Assembly (NCBI GenBank): GCA_028278115.1
Contig: JANQEZ010000248.1
Coordinates: forward strand, 1 to 36,871
Direction of reading: 5' to 3'
Length of the DNA: 36,871 bases
From: Clostridia bacterium
GTDB taxonomy: Bacteria > Bacillota > Clostridia > Peptostreptococcales > Caminicellaceae
Part shown: piece after piece, positions 19,172 through 27,859 of the stretch
Layout of the letters: each line of letters begins with the position of its first letter
Numbering within the stretch: position 1 is the first letter of the stretch
Made by a program: the position numbers and the translations under genes
Notes under the pieces: model-generated
What the model was told of the DNA's origin: nothing
The model's database searches: none
Seen by the model: the letters and a program-made list of their open reading frames with translations, nothing else

Positions 19172-19732
19172 TCATATATTTGCAATAGATCTCCAAAGCA
19201 TTCTAAATCCAGTTTCCAGGTAATCGTCATCAAATTTTTCAGGAAATTCCAGAGCGAAGTGAATTAGACCATTGATTGCTCCAAACAAGATACTGATTAT
19301 TAAGTATTTATCAATATCTATTAAAGAACCGTTGCTGATTCCCTCTTCGATAATCTCAAAGGCAAATTCAAAATTTTTAGCTCCCTCTTCTCTGCTTATA
19401 GAATTTATAAAGGGTGAATTAGCAAACTGCTGGAAGAAAGTAAATTTATCAGGGTTTTCGATTCCCCATCTTATCCACTTTGTACAAATTGCTTTAGACT
19501 TTTCTCTTGTGGTTTTGCACATATCGAGATTATGATTGAGATAGTTGCTTAAATGCTTTTTTACATTCAAATATAATTCGCTTATAAGAATTTCCTTAGT
19601 GCTAAAATAGTGGAATAGTGTGCCATTTGCAACACCTGCTTCCTTGGCGATTTTAGATGTAGGAGTTCCATGAAAACCGTCGGTTATAAATAGTTTTAGG
19701 GCAGCTTCTAGTATTTTATCTGATTTAGTCAT
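19172..19732 (-). CDS. TetR/AcrR-family transcriptional regulator
   Basis: N-terminal HTH KILEAALKLFITDGFHGTPTSKIAKEAGVANGTLFHYFSTKEILISELY. Confidence 0.95.
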   Translation of the reverse strand: MTKSDKILEAALKLFITDGFHGTPTSKIAKEAGVANGTLFHYFSTKEILISELYLNVKKHLSNYLNHNLDMCKTTREKSKAICTKWIRWGIENPDKFTFFQQFANSPFINSISREEGAKNFEFAFEIIEEGISNGSLIDIDKYLIISILFGAINGLIHFALEFPEKFDDDYLETGFRMLWRSIANI

Positions 19733-19747
19733 TAGATCACCTCCCGA

Positions 19748-19763
19748 TAGAGTAATGACTCTA
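19748..19763. promoter_or_regulatory. Candidate TetR-family operator upstream of tetR
   Basis: Inverted repeat TAGAGT-AATG-ACTCTA, 15 nt before start codon. Confidence 0.55.
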
Positions 19764-20255
19764 TAATATAATTAGCAAAGCTAAATAAAAAAGTCAAGGG
19801 TAACTACTAGTATTCAAATTTAAGAATTCACTATATTAAATACATTTTTTAGATTTTCTGTATACCCATAATAAAAAAAATTAAGAAAACACAGAAAAAT
19901 TAACATAAGCGAAAGATAACACATATATATAAATTTGTCAATTAATATTGAGGTACAGATTAATTGAATAAAATAATTTTTTGAAAACAATAAAAAAATC
20001 CTTGAATAGGTAGAAAAAATATGATATTTTTAAGAAGTCAATAGAGTGATTAGTCAATCTATAAAAGATTAAAACTAAAGACTTATAAAACATCTACCTA
20101 AACTTATAACACTTTATAAAATCTTGTTTTTAAAGACATTAAGCCTTGAATATGATTAAAGGGCTAGCTTGTATTTATTATACATGCAATAGAGCAAACA
20201 GTCAATTGATAAAAGTTCCTGTAAAGGGGATTTAAATATATAGGGAGGGAGTAAT

Positions 20256-21485
20256 ATGTTATATAGGGAAATGAAGAAAACGGGTGATAACTTATCAATT
20301 TTAGGATTTGGTTGTATGAGATTTCCAACTAAAAATGGGAGAATTGATGAGACGCTGGCAACAAAGCAATTAAGAGAAGCAGTAGATAAGGGAGTAAACT
20401 ATGTGGATACAGCCTGGCCATATCATGGGGGACGAAGTGAGAGCTTTTTAGGTAAAGCCCTCAAAGATGGATATAGAGAAAAGGTAAAGATTGCTACTAA
20501 GCTTCCACAATTTCTTTGTCATTCTCAGGAAGATATGTATTCATTTTTAGATAAACAGCTAAAGAAATTAGATATAGATACTATTGATTATTATCTTATT
20601 CATTCCTTGAATGGATCAAGTTGGGAGAAGATAAAAAAGCTTGGTATTTTTGAGTTTATGAATGATATAAAAAATTCAGGGAAAATCACCAATATTGGTT
20701 TTTCCTTTCATGGTGCCCGTGAAGATTTTAATAAAATTGTAGATGATTATGACTGGGATTTTTGCCAAATTCAATACAATATTTTAGACGAATACAATCA
20801 AGCTGGCAGGGAAGGTCTTATGTATGCAGCCAAAAAGGGTTTGGGTGTAATTGTCATGGAACCCCTGCTTGGAGGTAGTCTAGCCACAACATTGCCCGAT
20901 AAAGTCAAAGATATTTATGACAGTGCACCTATAAAGAGAAGTAATGTAGAATGGGCTTTAAGATGGATATGGAATCATCCAGAGGTTACACTTATATTAT
21001 CGGGGATGAATAGAGATGATCACATAGAGGAAAATATTAAAATTGCTTCTGAGGCTCATCCTAGCTCATTGACCGAAGAAGAACTCAAAATCATTGCTGA
21101 TGCAGCGGATACTTATAAGGGTCTTAGAAAGGTAAGCTGTACAGGATGTAGATACTGTATGCCCTGTCCGGTAAAGGTAGATATACCTGCATCCTTTGAA
21201 ACCTATAATAATAGACATTTATTTAATAAGAAAATGATGTATTCAGTTATGTACCTGGGCAATCAAGGAGGTATTTTTGGAGGAGAAACTACTTTAGCCA
21301 GTCATTGTATCAATTGTAAAAAGTGTATAGAGGAGTGTCCACAGAACATAAATATACCAGAGGAGCTTAAAAATGTGTCCAAGGAGTTTGAAGGACCTAT
21401 TAGCAAGACAATAATGTTTTTGAGTAAAAAATATGCACAATTTCAAAAAAGAAGAAAAAAGAAAAAGAGGGCAATAATAAAATAA
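20256..21485 (+). CDS. Aldo/keto reductase with C-terminal 4Fe-4S ferredoxin-like domain
   Basis: ILGFGCMRFP, YVDTAWPYHGGRSESFLG, DYYLIHSLN; Cys clusters CTGCRYCMPCPVKVDIP and CINCKKCIEECPQNINIP. Confidence 0.94.
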   Translation: MLYREMKKTGDNLSILGFGCMRFPTKNGRIDETLATKQLREAVDKGVNYVDTAWPYHGGRSESFLGKALKDGYREKVKIATKLPQFLCHSQEDMYSFLDKQLKKLDIDTIDYYLIHSLNGSSWEKIKKLGIFEFMNDIKNSGKITNIGFSFHGAREDFNKIVDDYDWDFCQIQYNILDEYNQAGREGLMYAAKKGLGVIVMEPLLGGSLATTLPDKVKDIYDSAPIKRSNVEWALRWIWNHPEVTLILSGMNRDDHIEENIKIASEAHPSSLTEEELKIIADAADTYKGLRKVSCTGCRYCMPCPVKVDIPASFETYNNRHLFNKKMMYSVMYLGNQGGIFGGETTLASHCINCKKCIEECPQNINIPEELKNVSKEFEGPISKTIMFLSKKYAQFQKRRKKKKRAIIK

Positions 21486-21684
21486 CATATTTGTTTAAGA
21501 AAAAACTTAATAAATATTGAAGCTATTAGTTACAAATCTATAGCATAAAAAGCTAACTACTGGTATTATTTATATTAACGAAACTAAAAATATGGAATTG
21601 AAAAGACAAATATAGATAGTAAACTAGTGTCTATGATATAAAGAGCATATAAAAAAACCATAGCTTTATTGAGGAGAGATAAAA

Positions 21685-22977
21685 ATGAAGGTATTGTATT
21701 ATGATTGCTTTTGCGGAATAAGTGGAGACATGAATCTAGGAGCCATGATTGACCTTGGGGTCGATAAGGATTATTTATTAAAGGAAATTTCAAAACTAAA
21801 GCTAGAGGCTGAATATGAAATAAATGTTAAAAAAACCATTAAAAAAGGCATAAGTGGGACCAAGGTGGACGTGATACTTAAAAATCAAGATAGAGGTCAC
21901 CACCATCATCACCCTCATAATGATGAAGATAATCATGAATCTCATCATCACCATCATAATCATGAATCCCATCAGCACCATCATAATCATTGCCATCACC
22001 ACCACAATCACGAGCATCATCATAGAAATCTAAAGGCTATCGAAAATATAATTAATTCCAGCAGCTTAAGTGACAGGGTAAAAAAGTTAAGTATAGATAT
22101 GTTCATGAAGGTGGCAAAGGCAGAGGCTAAGGTTCATGGAAAGGGATTATATGAAGTTCATTTCCATGAGGTAGGTGCTGTTGATTCTATAATAGATATG
22201 GTTGGAGCTGCAATATGTCTGGACTATTTAAAGGTAGACAAGATTATTGCATCCCATGTTCAGGTTGGAGGAGGCTTTGTAAACTGTGCCCACGGTATCA
22301 TACCAGTACCGGCTCCGGCAACCGTTGAAATATTAAAGGATATTCCAATTAAAGCTGGTCTAGTAGAGTTTGAAACCACCACACCAACAGGGGCAGCAAT
22401 ATTGGCAGCCAATGTAGATGAGTTTACCAATAAAATAGATTTTTCCATAGATAAAATAGGCTATGGTATAGGAAATAGAAACTTGGATGTACCCAATGTA
22501 TTAAGGGTTTATATGGGAAGGGCAGATGAAAAAGAGAAAAGAGAAGAACAATACATACTTGAAACCAATATAGACGATATGAATCCAGAGCTTTACAGCT
22601 ATATTGAGGAAAGGTTGTTTGAAAAAGGAGCTTTAGATGTATTCAAAACGCCTATTATTATGAAAAAGGGCAGACCCGCAATAAAATTAAGCATACTAGT
22701 TGACGATAAAAGAGAAAGAGATGTTATGGAGATAATTTTTAAAGAAACTACTTCAATAGGTATTAGGAAATACAGGGTCGACAAAATAATGCTTCAAAGA
22801 GATTTTGAAAAGGTATCGACAAAGCACGGAGACATAAGGATTAAGAAATCATATTACAAGGGAGAATTAGTGAAATATAAGCCAGAATATGAGGACTGTA
22901 AAAGGCTTGCAAAGGAAAATAGCATGCCTATTGCAGAAATTTATAGAGGCTTAAGTAAAGCAGTGGAGGATATATAG
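21685..22977 (+). CDS. larC: Nickel-pincer cofactor biosynthesis protein LarC (single ORF)
   Basis: YYDCFCGISGDMNLGAMIDLG, EVHFHEVGAVDSIIDMVGAA, ETTTPTGAAILAA, ETNIDDMNPELYSYIEERLFEKGALDVFKTPIIMKKGRP; His-rich insert. Confidence 0.94.
   Translation: MKVLYYDCFCGISGDMNLGAMIDLGVDKDYLLKEISKLKLEAEYEINVKKTIKKGISGTKVDVILKNQDRGHHHHHPHNDEDNHESHHHHHNHESHQHHHNHCHHHHNHEHHHRNLKAIENIINSSSLSDRVKKLSIDMFMKVAKAEAKVHGKGLYEVHFHEVGAVDSIIDMVGAAICLDYLKVDKIIASHVQVGGGFVNCAHGIIPVPAPATVEILKDIPIKAGLVEFETTTPTGAAILAANVDEFTNKIDFSIDKIGYGIGNRNLDVPNVLRVYMGRADEKEKREEQYILETNIDDMNPELYSYIEERLFEKGALDVFKTPIIMKKGRPAIKLSILVDDKRERDVMEIIFKETTSIGIRKYRVDKIMLQRDFEKVSTKHGDIRIKKSYYKGELVKYKPEYEDCKRLAKENSMPIAEIYRGLSKAVEDI
21898..22026 (+). 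other. Extended His-rich tract encoded within larC
   Basis: HHHHHPHNDEDNHESHHHHHNHESHQHHHNHCHHHHNHEHHHR from CAT/CAC-rich DNA. Confidence 0.95.
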
Positions 22978-23784
22978 ATGCTTTATAATGATAAATATAG
23001 AAATCTAATAGACTATTTAAAAAAGCTGGATAAAGTAGTATTGGCATTTTCAGGTGGAGTAGATAGCACCTTTCTACTAAAGGCAGCTAAAGAAGCCCTG
23101 GGAGATAACCTTAAAGCTGTAACCGTATTATCTCCATATATTCCTAAATGGGAGGTAGAAGAAGCCAAGGAATTGGTTAAGGAATTGAAGGTTAAGCATC
23201 AGATTGTAGAGGTGCCAATTATTGATGAGATAAAGCATAACCCTGAAGACAGATGTTATTTATGTAAAAAGGCTGTATTCAGTATTATACAAGATATAGC
23301 CAAAAATGAAGGCTATAATTACGTTATAGATGGAACGAATTTCGATGATATAGGTGACTATAGACCTGGTTTAAAGGCATTGGGAGAGCTTGATATAAAG
23401 AGTCCACTGCTTGAGTGTAAATTAACTAAGGATGAGATAAGAAGTATGTCTAAGGAGCTAGGACTAAGCACCTGGGATAAGCCTCCATATGCATGTCTCT
23501 TAACTAGGATTCCCTATGGAGATGAGCTTAAGGTTGAAGATTTTGAGAAGATAGAAGAGGCAGAGAAGTATATGATGAGCATAGGCTTTAGAGCAGTTAG
23601 AGTAAGGTGTCATGGCAATCTAGCAAGGATTGAGGTAGACAGAAAGGATAGAAAGAAGCTGCTCAATGAAAAGCTTCTTGATGAAATTTCTGCAAACCTA
23701 AAGAAAATTGGATTTAAATATATATCAATGGATTTAGAGGGATATAGAATGGGAAGCTTCAATGAGACTATTAAAGATAAATAA
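22978..23784 (+). CDS. larE: LarE sulfur transferase (ATP-dependent PP-loop)
   Basis: VLAFSGGVDSTFLLKAA PP-loop, RCYLCKK, DGTNFDDIGDYRPGLKAL, PPYACLLTRIPYG; starts immediately after larC stop. Confidence 0.94.
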   Translation: MLYNDKYRNLIDYLKKLDKVVLAFSGGVDSTFLLKAAKEALGDNLKAVTVLSPYIPKWEVEEAKELVKELKVKHQIVEVPIIDEIKHNPEDRCYLCKKAVFSIIQDIAKNEGYNYVIDGTNFDDIGDYRPGLKALGELDIKSPLLECKLTKDEIRSMSKELGLSTWDKPPYACLLTRIPYGDELKVEDFEKIEEAEKYMMSIGFRAVRVRCHGNLARIEVDRKDRKKLLNEKLLDEISANLKKIGFKYISMDLEGYRMGSFNETIKDK

Positions 23785-23819
23785 TATAAATTCAAAGTTA
23801 AATAATAGGAGGGAATACT

Positions 23820-24566
23820 ATGGATGCTAAAGAAATAAAGTCGCTTCTTGAAGGTGTAAAAAGTAATGAGGTATCAATAGAAGAAGCCATGGAAAAAATT
23901 GAGGATTTGCCCTTTAAGGATTTAGAGTTTGCTAAGATAGACAATCATAGGGAGCTAAGGGTAGGATATCCTGAGGTAATATACTGTGAGGGGAAGACCC
24001 CGGAGCAAGTAAGGGGTATCATAAAGTTTATGCTGACGAAGGACAATAATATATTAGCCACAAGGGCAAGTGAAGAAATTTATGAAGCTGTAAAGGAAAT
24101 GTGTGAAGATGCAGAATATAATAAGCTCGGCAGGACAATTACCATAAAGAGAAAAGAACAAAAGCTTACGGATAGTTATATTGCAATTATTTCAGCAGGT
24201 ACATCGGACCTTCCCGTTGTGGAAGAAGCTGTAGAAACAGCTAAAATCCTTGGAAATAGAGTAGAGAAAATTATTGATGTAGGAGTTGCGGGTATACATA
24301 GATTATTGGCAAGACTTGATGTGATAAGGGGTGCAAAGGTTGTTATCGTGGTGGCTGGAATGGAAGGAGCCCTTGGAAGTGTTATAGGAGGACTTGTGAG
24401 TAATCCAGTCATAGCTGTTCCAACAAGTGTAGGCTATGGAGCAAACTTTGGAGGACTCTCAGCCTTACTATCAATGCTAAATGGCTGTGCCAGCGGTGTC
24501 AGCGTAGTAAATATAGATAACGGATTTGGAGCAGCGTATAACGCTAGTATAATAAATAAATTATAA
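23820..24566 (+). CDS. larB: Nickel-pincer cofactor biosynthesis protein LarB
   Basis: DNHRELRVGYPEVIYCEGKTPEQV, ISAGTSDLPVVEEAVETA, DVGVAGIHRLLARLD, VVAGMEGALGSVIGGLVSNPVIAVPTSVGYGANFGG. Confidence 0.95.
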   Translation: MDAKEIKSLLEGVKSNEVSIEEAMEKIEDLPFKDLEFAKIDNHRELRVGYPEVIYCEGKTPEQVRGIIKFMLTKDNNILATRASEEIYEAVKEMCEDAEYNKLGRTITIKRKEQKLTDSYIAIISAGTSDLPVVEEAVETAKILGNRVEKIIDVGVAGIHRLLARLDVIRGAKVVIVVAGMEGALGSVIGGLVSNPVIAVPTSVGYGANFGGLSALLSMLNGCASGVSVVNIDNGFGAAYNASIINKL

Positions 24567-24590
24567 AAGTCTTAGGTATTGATGATTTAA

Positions 24591-24757
24591 GGGTCTGTCA
24601 ACAAAATAGTGTGAATTTTTCTGAAAAATATATAAAATATAATATTTATTTTTTATTTAGATGGTGCTGTTTCATAATAGATTAAAAATCTAGAGTGAGA
24701 CAGCACCTTATTATTTTTTTTTATTAATTTACTAATTTTTAAAATTTTGACAGATTC
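24591..24757. mobile_element. ~167-bp transposon-end relic / MITE-like element
   Basis: Ends GGGTCTGTCAACAAAAT and (reverse complement) GAATCTGTCAAAATT form imperfect terminal inverted repeats; internal GGTGCTGTTTCA...TGAGACAGCACC hairpin; no transposase ORF. IS256-like ends suspected. Confidence 0.5.
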
Positions 24758-25133
24758 AACGAATTAATTTAATAAAGTTTCTAGTAAATTAGTATTGTAT
24801 GTATTTTTTAATATTTTATAAGTATACTAGACACCTCATTTCTCTCTTATATAAATATAGTCATTTCCTTATATATATGCACAATAATATCGCAAATCTA
24901 AATGTAAGATAGTGTTAATCTTTTCTTGCTATACTCTCTTAGCAATTTCAGTTTGCTTAACGATACCTAAATAGTTTTGATGTTGTTACAATATTTTGAA
25001 ATTTAAAAAATATTAACAAAATATTACATTTTTTTCTTTGGCAAATTTCTACATTTTTTTTGTTTGTTTTATGTTATTATTCCTTTTGTGTGCACACATT
25101 TTTAAAATCTAATATTTATTAAGGAGGACCATT

Positions 25134-25808
25134 ATGTCGAAGAAGAGTTATATTTGTTTTGTTTTAGTATTTGCTTTAATGATGTCTTCAACTTTATGCA
25201 GTTTTGCTAATGTTGAATCTTCTAATTACGGTAATGTATTTAGACGTGTTGACGACGAGGTTTTTGTATCTGAGGATGAAAATATGTTTGCAGGAGATTG
25301 TTGCTCAAATGAATATGATAACGGAACAGTGCATGTATCAGGGGCTGGTTCTGCTGTAGCGGCTACATATTTCATCCCTGGCTTAGGGAAAGTAGTATTG
25401 TTAGCCACCGGTGTATATGTTTTTAAAGATGAAATTGTAAGTGCTGGTAGCTGGCTTTTCAATCTTATAAAAACTTTTATAGACAACTTCACAGACGATA
25501 AAATCGTTAATGTTTCTAATAATAGAAATTGGACTGACAAAGGAAGCCAAAAGAAATTATTAAAAGAGGTCAATGGAAAAAGAGGTAACTCCAGAGACGG
25601 TAGGTTTAATGATGGGACTAAAGTAACAGATGTTCTCGATAAAGACACAGGAAAAAAAATCGGAGAAATTCATCATAAACAACCTCAATATAAATATAGT
25701 CCAAAAGCGAGAAAAGATGTAGCAACTGGAAAAAAATATCCTGATCACTATCATGATAAATCTAATAAATTAGGTAAAGGTGAAAAACACCACTGGTATT
25801 GGGATTAA
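25134..25808 (+). CDS. Secreted protein with Gly/Ala hydrophobic segment and His-rich C-terminal domain; candidate toxin
   Basis: Signal peptide (MSKKSYICFVLVFALMMSSTLCSFA), hydrophobic SGAGSAVAATYFIPGLGKVVLLATGVYVF, C-terminus GEIHHKQPQYKYSP...PDHYHDKSNKLGKGEKHHWYWD; AAGGAGG upstream. Confidence 0.7.
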   Translation: MSKKSYICFVLVFALMMSSTLCSFANVESSNYGNVFRRVDDEVFVSEDENMFAGDCCSNEYDNGTVHVSGAGSAVAATYFIPGLGKVVLLATGVYVFKDEIVSAGSWLFNLIKTFIDNFTDDKIVNVSNNRNWTDKGSQKKLLKEVNGKRGNSRDGRFNDGTKVTDVLDKDTGKKIGEIHHKQPQYKYSPKARKDVATGKKYPDHYHDKSNKLGKGEKHHWYWD

Positions 25809-25822
25809 TATCATCAATAAAA

Positions 25823-25862
25823 AATGTATATACAAAAATGCTAGCATTTTTGTATATACATT
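25823..25862. terminator. 40-bp perfect palindrome, likely bidirectional terminator between convergent ORFs
   Basis: AATGTATATACAAAAATGCT / AGCATTTTTGTATATACATT, 20-bp arms with no spacer. Confidence 0.7.
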
Positions 25863-25919
25863 CTCTATATCCATTTCAATTTCACAATGTAAAGAGATAG
25901 TTTTTTGTTCTATACTTTT

Positions 25920-26447
25920 CTATTCAATTAAACTCTTAAAATTTTTTTCGATTTTAGGTTTAATATTAATTGTAAAACTATTTTCAATTCGTTCGTTTAT
26001 TATCATTGCCCGACAAGCATCATTTTCATCATATTGTAAATTTTCTATTACTTTTAATAAGTAATCATATTCTTTAATATTCCTTCCGTTCTCTAAAACA
26101 ATGCAACAATACGAATGATAATGATCTTTAACTATTTCAATGATTTCATCTTTGTTTTTAGGCGAAAACCAATAAAAGCAGTCATTTTCTTCTGTCTCAC
26201 CATTTAAATCAAAAAGTCTTTCTTTTGTTTTTAGAATGGTGCTTTCTAAAACAATTTTTTTTATTTCCGAACTAATACCTGTAATTTCTGAATCTGCATT
26301 TGGGTAAATGTTACTTTCTAGTTCCAAAAAAAACAATTGTCTATGTTCTGATAAAAAAGATTGCAAGAATTGAACTTCTCTTTCAACAGCCTCTTCAAAA
26401 TTTCCTGGAAAATCGAAATTAATTATTATATTGTCTAATATTTTCAA
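25920..26447 (-). CDS. Hypothetical small acidic protein, candidate immunity partner
   Basis: 175-aa ORF, convergent with 25134..25808; no recognised domain. Confidence 0.6.
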   Translation of the reverse strand: MKILDNIIINFDFPGNFEEAVEREVQFLQSFLSEHRQLFFLELESNIYPNADSEITGISSEIKKIVLESTILKTKERLFDLNGETEENDCFYWFSPKNKDEIIEIVKDHYHSYCCIVLENGRNIKEYDYLLKVIENLQYDENDACRAMIINERIENSFTINIKPKIEKNFKSLIE

Positions 26448-26540
26448 ATCTACCTCTCACCCTTCTATTTAGTAATATAATTTCACATTTAAATATTATA
26501 CTTTTTTTACATTTTTTTCAACTATTTATTTTAAATCCTT

Positions 26541-26819
26541 TTAAATCAAAAGCACTCCCAAAACTGGCCCTATGTCAAGAAGAAGTACAAGTTCAGTTCT
26601 AAAACCTGCATCTTTGTAAAAAATTGTTACCCATGCATATTGATACGGTACAGAAACATTTACATGACTAGTACTAGAGTCAACTATCTGTCTACAATAA
26701 AGCTTTCTAGTATAAATTCCGCAAATTTCAACCACCTCAACTGTCTTACTTTTACGTAGAGTGTTAGCAGCTCCTAAAAGAAATGATTTTACTGAAGTAG
26801 CAAAGCTTAATAAGAATGT
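26541..26819 (-). pseudogene. Gene fragment or hypothetical protein lacking a clear start
   Basis: Minus frame open upstream of the tracked 26735 GTG: ...LVQHTFLLSFATSVKSFLLGAANTLRKSKTVEVVEICGIYTRKLYCRQIVDSSTSHVNVSVPYQYAWVTIFYKDAGFRTELVLLLDIGPVLGVLLI*; stops at a TAG upstream with no convincing start and RBS. Confidence 0.35.
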
Positions 26820-27014
26820 ATGCTGTACTAAAATCTAAAAAACAATAGAATTTCTTTCTTGTTAGAGGTTATATTAGCCGGTAAAATATTACTAGAATAT
26901 GATATAATATGAAATGATATTTAATCTGCTTAGATCTTTGCCAGCTAGGTTCGTAAGTGTCATAGTTAGCTGAGATTGTGAGCTGTTTATTGAAACATCG
27001 AGGAGGTATTTACA

Positions 27015-27554
27015 ATGAAAAGAAAAGTGATAGTTTATATAGCCACAAGCTTGGATGGATACATAGCTACTGAAGATGATTCATTAGATTGGTTATTTAA
27101 GGTGGAAGGAGAAGGCGATAATGGGTATTCGGAGTTCTATGACACTATAGATACAATAGTGCTTGGTAGAAGAACCTATGATTGGATTATGAAGGCAGAG
27201 AAAGAGAATTTCCCCTATAAAAATAAGAAGTGTTATGTATTCACTAAGTCAAGATATGAAGCTAATAATAGTGTAGAGTTTGTTGATGGCGACATAGTTA
27301 GATTTATAAATACATTAAAGGGTGTTGAAGGTAGAAACATTTGGATTGTTGGTGGAGGAGACTTAATATCCTATTTTCTTAAAGAGAATCTTGTGGATGA
27401 GTTTATAATAAATATTGCACCTACCATTATTGGAACAGGAATTCCTTTGTTCAATAAACAGAACATTGAAATAGAGTTAGAATTAAAAAGTATTCGGCGG
27501 TTTAATCAATTTGCAGAACTTCATTATATAAAGAGGCAAGTTGATAACAACTAG
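27015..27554 (+). CDS. Dihydrofolate reductase-family (RibD C-terminal-like) protein
   Basis: VIVYIATSLDGYIATEDDSLDWL, TIVLGRRTYDWI, IWIVGGGDLISYFLKENLVDEFIINIAPTIIGTGIPLF. Confidence 0.92.
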   Translation: MKRKVIVYIATSLDGYIATEDDSLDWLFKVEGEGDNGYSEFYDTIDTIVLGRRTYDWIMKAEKENFPYKNKKCYVFTKSRYEANNSVEFVDGDIVRFINTLKGVEGRNIWIVGGGDLISYFLKENLVDEFIINIAPTIIGTGIPLFNKQNIEIELELKSIRRFNQFAELHYIKRQVDNN

Positions 27555-27825
27555 TGTGAATGCTTATTTCCGATCATAACATTAGCTAACAACAGATTAA
27601 CAACATCTTTTCACCGGAAGTGCAGCTCCAAAAAGGAGAATTCCTTTGAGGTCCGATTCAGACACATGGCTAATCCTAAACCTTATATGAAACCCTAATA
27701 CTACTAAAACTCACTAGAAAGACCCAAACACTTGCAACTTATAGCTTACAGTCTAAAACCCTTCCCTCAAACCTCCTTGTCCTAAACTTTGACAGGGGCT
27801 GCCAAATATGATATATTAAAAACAA

Positions 27826-27850
27826 ACTTTATTTATTAACTAAAGAAAGT
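27826..27850. promoter_or_regulatory. Candidate ROK-family operator upstream of the ROK gene
   Basis: ACTTTATTTA-TTAAC-TAAAGAAAGT inverted repeat. Confidence 0.6.
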
Positions 27851-27859
27851 TGGTATTCC

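Noticed and set aside
21802-22023. Met-rich antisense 73-aa ORF
   Set aside because: Artifact of reading the reverse complement of the His (CAT) tract in larC.
26940-27600. Possible inverted repeats (GTTAGCT / AGCTAAC) flanking the DHFR-family gene
   Set aside because: Only 7 bp shared, no extended similarity; not enough for a transposon boundary.
27600-27690. Minus-strand peptide-like string SDLKGILLFGAALPVK
   Set aside because: Very short open stretch, no start or RBS; could be a relic but cannot be supported.
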